From assembly GCA_023433265.1 (NCBI GenBank), contig JAEZDR010000036.1, forward strand, positions 1 to 18,761: a DNA stretch of 18,761 nt. The letters are read 5' to 3'. This DNA comes from Bacteroidota bacterium. Lineage in GTDB: Bacteria; Bacteroidota; Bacteroidia; Chitinophagales; Chitinophagaceae. Of the stretch, positions 16,011 to 18,761 are shown piece after piece. The position numbers and the translations under genes are program-made. Under the pieces are notes generated by a model. It was not told the DNA's origin. It worked only from the letters and a program-made list of their open reading frames with translations, and did not search any database. Numbering within the stretch: the first letter of the stretch is position 1; every line of letters starts with the position of its first letter.

Positions 16011-16514
16011 ATGCAAATTCTGCTGAGACCATGGTTAACCAGTGATGCACAAGCCTTGGCTGCACAAGCCAATAACCGAAACATTTTCGCTAACCTGCGG
16101 GATGCTATTCCGCAGCCCTACACTGTGCTGGATGCTATGGACTGGATTAGCAAGGTTAGTGGACATCAGCCTCCACAGAATTTTGCCATCACTTGGGGCG
16201 ATACCGTCGTTGGAAGTATTGGTTGTACACCTAAGGACGACGTTTATCGGAGGAATATAGAAGTCGGTTATTTTGTTGGAGAATATTATTGGGGTAAAGG
16301 CATTGCTTCAAAAGCTGTGGGGTTGCTTTTAGAGTATATAGCAAGGGAATTTGAAGCTACCAGGGTTTACGCCGAAGTTTTTGAAAACAATTTTGCTTCC
16401 ATGCGGGTACTGCTGAAGAACGGTTTTCACCTGGAAGGTATTAGGCGAAAGGCTGTTATTAAAAACAATGTAGTGATGGATGATCTTATCTGGGTAAAGT
16501 TTCTTGGGGGTTAA
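16011..16514 (+). CDS. GNAT-family N-acetyltransferase (RimJ/RimL-like)
   Basis: A 167-residue acetyltransferase of the Acetyltransf_3/RimJ-RimL type. The N-terminus MQILLRPWLTSDAQALA matches the usual first strand and helix. The central strand EVGYFVGEYYWGKGIASKAV (84-103) contains the acetyl-CoA pyrophosphate loop (WGKGIA), and the C-terminus has the family-typical N-FASMRVLLKNGFHLEGIRR segment (about 127-146). It transfers acetyl from acetyl-CoA to an amino group, commonly a protein N-terminus or a small amine; the substrate cannot be deduced. The 20-nt gap between the preceding stem-loop and this ATG leaves room for only a very short leader if it has its own promoter. Confidence 0.92.
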   Translation: MQILLRPWLTSDAQALAAQANNRNIFANLRDAIPQPYTVLDAMDWISKVSGHQPPQNFAITWGDTVVGSIGCTPKDDVYRRNIEVGYFVGEYYWGKGIASKAVGLLLEYIAREFEATRVYAEVFENNFASMRVLLKNGFHLEGIRRKAVIKNNVVMDDLIWVKFLGG

Positions 16515-16523
16515 TCCAATAAA

Positions 16524-16549
16524 AAAAGGACCGCAACAGCGATCCTTTT
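16524..16549. terminator. Bidirectional intrinsic terminator between convergent genes
   Basis: AAAAGGA (16524-16530) pairs with TCCTTTT (16543-16549); inside, after one C-A mismatch, CGC pairs with GCG around an AACA loop. Seven A on the left side supply a T run for the minus strand, and CCTTTTC on the right serves the plus strand. It lies between the stops of the acetyltransferase gene and the small LTPEQ protein gene. Confidence 0.8.
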
Positions 16550-16564
16550 CTATAAAATCTTTAT

Positions 16565-16939
16565 CTAATCTTTTTTAGCGGCTTTCTCTTCCCTCTTCTT
16601 TTTGAGGTACTCGTCATACTTTACATTTTGTTCAGGAGTAAGTAAAGCGCGAATTTCTTTATCGCGGGCAGCTTCAAGCTCTTTACGTCTTTCGGAGAGT
16701 ATCTGCTTCCTTTCTTTCTTTTCTGTATCAGGCAGAGATTTGGCTTCAAGTTTTGTCATTTCATCTTTCACCCTGTCTATCTCTGGCTTATGCTTTTCCT
16801 TGATGAACTTTATTTTCGAATCTACATCCTTGGTTAAACCAACTTCATCCTTCAAGCTGCCCACTTTTGGAGCTTCCTGCGCAGAAGCGGCAAAAGAAAA
16901 TACTGCAGCGCAGGACAGGATAGCAAATAATTTTTTCAT
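16565..16939 (-). CDS. Small secreted helical protein with LTPEQ motif (Spy/CpxP-like)
   Basis: A 124-residue protein from the ATG at 16939, which gives a clean Sec signal (1-20, cut after ASAQ). A TTG start at 16972 would bury the signal. The mature part is nearly all charged helix: KIKFIKEKHKPEID, a long Lys/Glu-rich coiled-coil stretch, then ALLTPEQNVKYDEYLKKK near the end. The LTPEQ followed by a Tyr-containing helix is a motif shared with Spy/CpxP-type periplasmic chaperones and many Bacteroidota small envelope proteins. A role in envelope stress is possible but not shown. A TATCTTTA sequence about 20 nt upstream on the minus strand resembles a -7 box. It shares a bidirectional terminator with the acetyltransferase gene. 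Confidence 0.75.
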   Translation of the reverse strand: MKKLFAILSCAAVFSFAASAQEAPKVGSLKDEVGLTKDVDSKIKFIKEKHKPEIDRVKDEMTKLEAKSLPDTEKKERKQILSERRKELEAARDKEIRALLTPEQNVKYDEYLKKKREEKAAKKD

Positions 16940-17036
16940 GTTGTAATAAATTTCAAGGCTAAAGATAAGCAATCACATCTTGTAATTATTCACAATCGTA
17001 ACAGCCTTTTTTGGCTTTAGACAGGTTTGGAGAGTT

Positions 17037-17897
17037 TTAACCCCGTCCTTTAATCATTTTGTTTATTGCTGGAGGGTAATGGGCATGTTCAAGCTGATGA
17101 ATTTTCTCTGCAAGCGTTCCCGCAGTATCGGCCGAATCAACAGGGCATTTTGCCTGCAGAATAATGTCGCCATTGTCGTAATGTCCATCTACATAATGTA
17201 TTGTAATACCGCTTTCTTTTTCGCCAGCTGCCAGCACGGCTTCATGAACATAGATACCATACATACCCTTTCCGCCGTATTTTGGTAAGAGGGCCGGGTG
17301 AATATTGATAATGCTTTCAGGGAAGGCTTCAATTAGCATGGTGGGTAGTTTCCAAAGGAAACCTGCAAGTACAAGGCAGCAAATACCCTTTTCTTTTAAC
17401 TCGTCGGCATAGCCGTTTCCTTTGAAAAACTTCTCTTTTTCTACAATCAGTACAGGTATTCCTGCCTTCTTCGCAATAACAACCACCCCCGCATCCGGTT
17501 TATTAGTCACAATAAGGGCCACGCGGTAGACGCATTCCGGCTTTTTTGAATGCTCGATTATTTTAGCTGCGTTTGAGCCGGCACCCGATGCAAACACCGC
17601 GATTGCTTTAGCGTCGTCTTTGATAATCCGCATACGTATCCACATTTTTTTAAGAAAGCCAAGAAAAAAGGAGTATTGGCCAAATGGCAAGGCTACCAAA
17701 AGCAAAATAAACTGGTAACCCAATAAAAGCATAAGAAGCTTAATAGCATAGTACGCTATGCCCTGCTCTACGCCAATCCATGATGTTATATAACGGGTAA
17801 TGATTGCTGTAGATGTCCCGGTGATAGCAAACACAATAAATATGACTATAAACTGCCTTTCGTCTACACCCCATTTACTTTTCAGCCCTTTGAACAT
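17037..17897 (-). CDS. purN: DUF6787 membrane domain fused to phosphoribosylglycinamide formyltransferase (PurN)
   Basis: One continuous frame of 286 residues from the ATG at 17897; the in-frame ATG at 17942 adds only 15 unconserved residues. Residues 1-90 resemble the small Bacteroidota DUF6787 domain: MFKGLKSKWGVDE, two transmembrane helices (about 16-34 and 51-72) and LPFGQYSFFLGFLKKMWIRM. Residues about 97-286 are a complete PurN: ASGAGSN (103-109), the NIHPALLPKYGG motif with Asn198 and His200, and DNGD with Asp241, together the catalytic Asn-His-Asp set. PurN formylates GAR using 10-formyl-THF in purine synthesis and is normally a soluble enzyme of about 190 residues. Internal Met codons at 85 and 89, just after an AAAAAAA run, could allow separate synthesis of soluble PurN. 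The gene is divergent from the PadR unit. Confidence 0.88.
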   Translation of the reverse strand: MFKGLKSKWGVDERQFIVIFIVFAITGTSTAIITRYITSWIGVEQGIAYYAIKLLMLLLGYQFILLLVALPFGQYSFFLGFLKKMWIRMRIIKDDAKAIAVFASGAGSNAAKIIEHSKKPECVYRVALIVTNKPDAGVVVIAKKAGIPVLIVEKEKFFKGNGYADELKEKGICCLVLAGFLWKLPTMLIEAFPESIINIHPALLPKYGGKGMYGIYVHEAVLAAGEKESGITIHYVDGHYDNGDIILQAKCPVDSADTAGTLAEKIHQLEHAHYPPAINKMIKGRG

Positions 17898-18119
17898 GGC
17901 CGTAAAGATCAAACAAAAACGGAAACGACTGCAAAGAGCCATATGCCGTGTTGAAAACGACTGTTTCAGGCAAAGACGCTCAAGTAGTCCTATTTTTTCA
18001 TCAAGCTATTTTGCCGTTCATCATTTTGAACAGTAGCTTGTTTAACCAAATAGAGCTGATAATCAATGATATAACACCGTGTAGGGTACTTTAGACGGTA
18101 CATTACCTAAAAAAAGAAG

Positions 18120-18140
18120 GTACTATGTGTTGCATAGTAC
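18120..18140. promoter_or_regulatory. Operator-like inverted repeat, probable PadR binding site
   Basis: GTACTATG (18120-18127) and CATAGTAC (18133-18140) are perfect inverted repeats around TGTTG. The site overlaps the likely -33 TTG of the small-protein/PadR promoter. PadR-type winged-helix dimers bind such palindromes and often repress their own promoter. The assignment to this PadR is inferred from position. Confidence 0.6.
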
Positions 18141-18160
18141 TAAAAATACCCCCATCTTTG
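18130..18160 (+). promoter_or_regulatory. Bacteroidota-type promoter of the small-protein/PadR unit
   Basis: TTG at 18130-18132 and CATCTTTG at 18153-18160 (one mismatch to TAnnTTTG) are separated by 20 bp, the usual spacing for the primary sigma factor of Bacteroidota. Transcription would start near 18165, leaving a leader of about 45 nt. Confidence 0.6.
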
Positions 18161-18208
18161 TATCGTCAAAGCGACAAACAAACAACAACACAATAAAAAA
18201 CATTCAAC

Positions 18209-18403
18209 ATGAAAACTTCACTATCAAACAACCGAATCCTTGCTCAACTGGACAAAACGTCAATTGATGAGTTGGTAAACCAGGTAGCTGAAACAATTGC
18301 AATGGACCAGGCACAACCTGCCCAAAAAGCAAACTTTATTGCTGCTGAGCTTTGGAAAATTCAGCGCACCGTTCGCACAGCCTCTTCAAGAAGAAGATTC
18401 TAA
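18209..18403 (+). CDS. Small 64-residue protein of unknown function upstream of PadR
   Basis: A 64-residue protein with no signal peptide or membrane segment. It is predicted mostly helical: ILAQLDKTSIDELVNQVAET, then a second amphipathic helix containing NFIAAELWKIQRTVR, ending in a strongly basic SSRRRF. I recognise no domain. It is the first gene after the promoter and inverted repeat and lies 61 nt before the PadR gene in the same direction, so it is likely co-transcribed and PadR-controlled. The basic tail could suit nucleic acid or membrane-surface contact. The codon pattern and good start context favour a real gene, but function is unknown. Confidence 0.7.
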   Translation: MKTSLSNNRILAQLDKTSIDELVNQVAETIAMDQAQPAQKANFIAAELWKIQRTVRTASSRRRF

Positions 18404-18424
18404 TAAAACAAAATTTACAAACGC

Positions 18425-18449
18425 GGCCTGGTGCCTATGGCGACAGGCC
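18425..18449 (+). other. Hairpin between the small gene and PadR
   Basis: GGCCTG (18425-18430) pairs with CAGGCC (18444-18449); an inner GCC/GGC pairs around TAT, separated by a 2x2 internal loop (GT/GA). No T run follows, so it is not a standard terminator. It ends 15 nt before the PadR ATG and could affect PadR translation or mRNA stability. Confidence 0.5.
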
Positions 18450-18464
18450 ACTAAAACTCCGGTT

Positions 18465-18761
18465 ATGGACATACAGAATACACAAAGCCAGATGCGGAAA
18501 GGAGTATTGGAGTTTTGCATCCTATCTATCATTCGCCAGGGCGAAGTTTACCCGAGTGATATAGTAGATAGAATGAAAGCAGCAAACCTCCACATATTGG
18601 AGGGCACACTTTACCCATTGCTTACCCGACTAAAAAATTCAGGGCTGCTAAATTACCGCTGGGTGGAAAGTAGCTCTGGCCCCCCCAGGAAATACTTCCT
18701 GATGACGGATAAAGGACTTGAGTTTTATTCCGAACTTGAGCGCACCTGGCAGGAACTGGCA
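18465..18761 (+). CDS. PadR-family transcriptional regulator, 3' truncated by window
   Basis: An open frame from the ATG at 18465 to the last base gives 99 residues (MDIQNTQSQMRKGVLEFCIL...). It shows the PadR winged-helix domain: an N-terminal helix (RKGVLEFCILSII), the YPSDIVDRMKAANL recognition region, EGTLYPLLTRLKNSGLL (46-62), and the wing with SSGPPRKYFLMTDKGLE (70-86), all family hallmarks. The C-terminal dimerisation helix starts (FYSELERTWQELA) and continues beyond the window. PadR proteins are usually repressors responding to small molecules or envelope stress, often controlling a neighbouring membrane gene; the target genes probably lie further right. The inverted repeat at 18120-18140 is its likely operator. 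Confidence 0.93.
   Translation, partial: MDIQNTQSQMRKGVLEFCILSIIRQGEVYPSDIVDRMKAANLHILEGTLYPLLTRLKNSGLLNYRWVESSSGPPRKYFLMTDKGLEFYSELERTWQELA

Larger units (their letters stand above)
17898..18208. other. 311-bp divergent intergenic region between the DUF6787-PurN and PadR units
   Basis: No gene is seen. It holds a long imperfect hairpin (CAAGCTA 18002-18008 with TAGCTTG 18034-18040, and inner GTTC/GAAC pairs) of unknown role, three copies of GGTAC (18085, 18097, 18119), the operator-like inverted repeat and promoter listed separately, and an A/C-rich leader (18164-18208) before the 64-residue gene. Promoters for the minus-strand fusion gene should also lie here, but none is convincing. Confidence 0.5.

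Noticed and set aside
15137..16016. Two long minus-strand frames (15137-15889 and 15414-16016) antisense to the H1-like gene
   Set aside because: Their Phe/Leu/Ala-rich or Cys/Phe/Ser-rich translations are the mirror of Lys and Ala codons (AAA, GCT) on the plus strand, not real membrane proteins.
16565..16972. Upstream TTG start for the small LTPEQ protein
   Set aside because: The extra 11 residues would hide the signal peptide that starts cleanly at the ATG at 16939, and they cover the -7-like TATCTTTA sequence.
18421..18470. Resemblance of the hairpin region to the start of a 5S rRNA
   Set aside because: Only about 20 nt look similar, the remaining 5S conserved loops are absent, and the padR coding region starts at once.

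Overview
This window reads as chromosomal DNA from a member of the Bacteroidota, most probably a Chitinophagaceae relative. The pointers are a SusC/SusD outer-membrane uptake pair, many lipoproteins with short signal peptides, Bat-type von Willebrand genes, a DUF6787 domain, TAnnTTTG-like promoter elements and weak Shine-Dalgarno sequences. No rRNA, tRNA, insertion sequence, prophage or CRISPR array was recognised.

Left end (1-5092, + strand): the 3' part of a SusC-type TonB-dependent transporter, a SusD-like lipoprotein of the SusD-like_2 type and an unrecognised 288-residue lipoprotein form a tight operon (20-nt gaps) that ends at a strong terminator. A DUF4142 lipoprotein (5262-5831) with its own terminator follows. 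The convergent gap 5882-6080 holds an ordered repeat array: three TGTGCACA palindromes about two helical turns apart, then five to six 11-bp tandem units.

Middle (6081-14395, - strand): eight co-directional genes. In transcription order they are a membrane Fe-S oxidoreductase subunit, MoxR ATPase, DUF58 protein, BatD/DUF4381-like membrane protein, BatA-like VWA protein, PurQ, a free-standing DsbD-alpha domain and DsbD. The MoxR to BatA genes overlap or nearly touch (TAATG, 11 nt, ATGA), so they are probably translationally coupled. The redox-active alpha domain of the DsbD system sits on its own polypeptide, while DsbD itself keeps an N-terminal domain without cysteines.

Right part (14504-18761): a PyrR-like phosphoribosyltransferase, a histone H1-like Lys/Ala/Pro-rich protein with an acidic tail, a GNAT acetyltransferase, a small LTPEQ-containing periplasmic protein (- strand), an unusual in-frame fusion of a DUF6787 membrane domain to PurN (- strand), then a divergent + strand unit with a 64-residue protein and a PadR regulator that runs off the window. 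An 8-bp perfect inverted repeat overlaps the likely -33 element of that unit and is a good candidate for PadR autoregulation. Between the phosphoribosyltransferase and the H1-like gene, a minus-strand terminator and a codon-like minus-strand reading frame hint at a small unannotated gene or RNA.

Most of the window is ordinary housekeeping and nutrient-uptake content. The least expected items are the DUF6787-PurN fusion, the repeat array at 5883-6023, the hidden minus-strand element at 15009-15208 and the PadR operator arrangement. No clearly new multi-gene system was identified.
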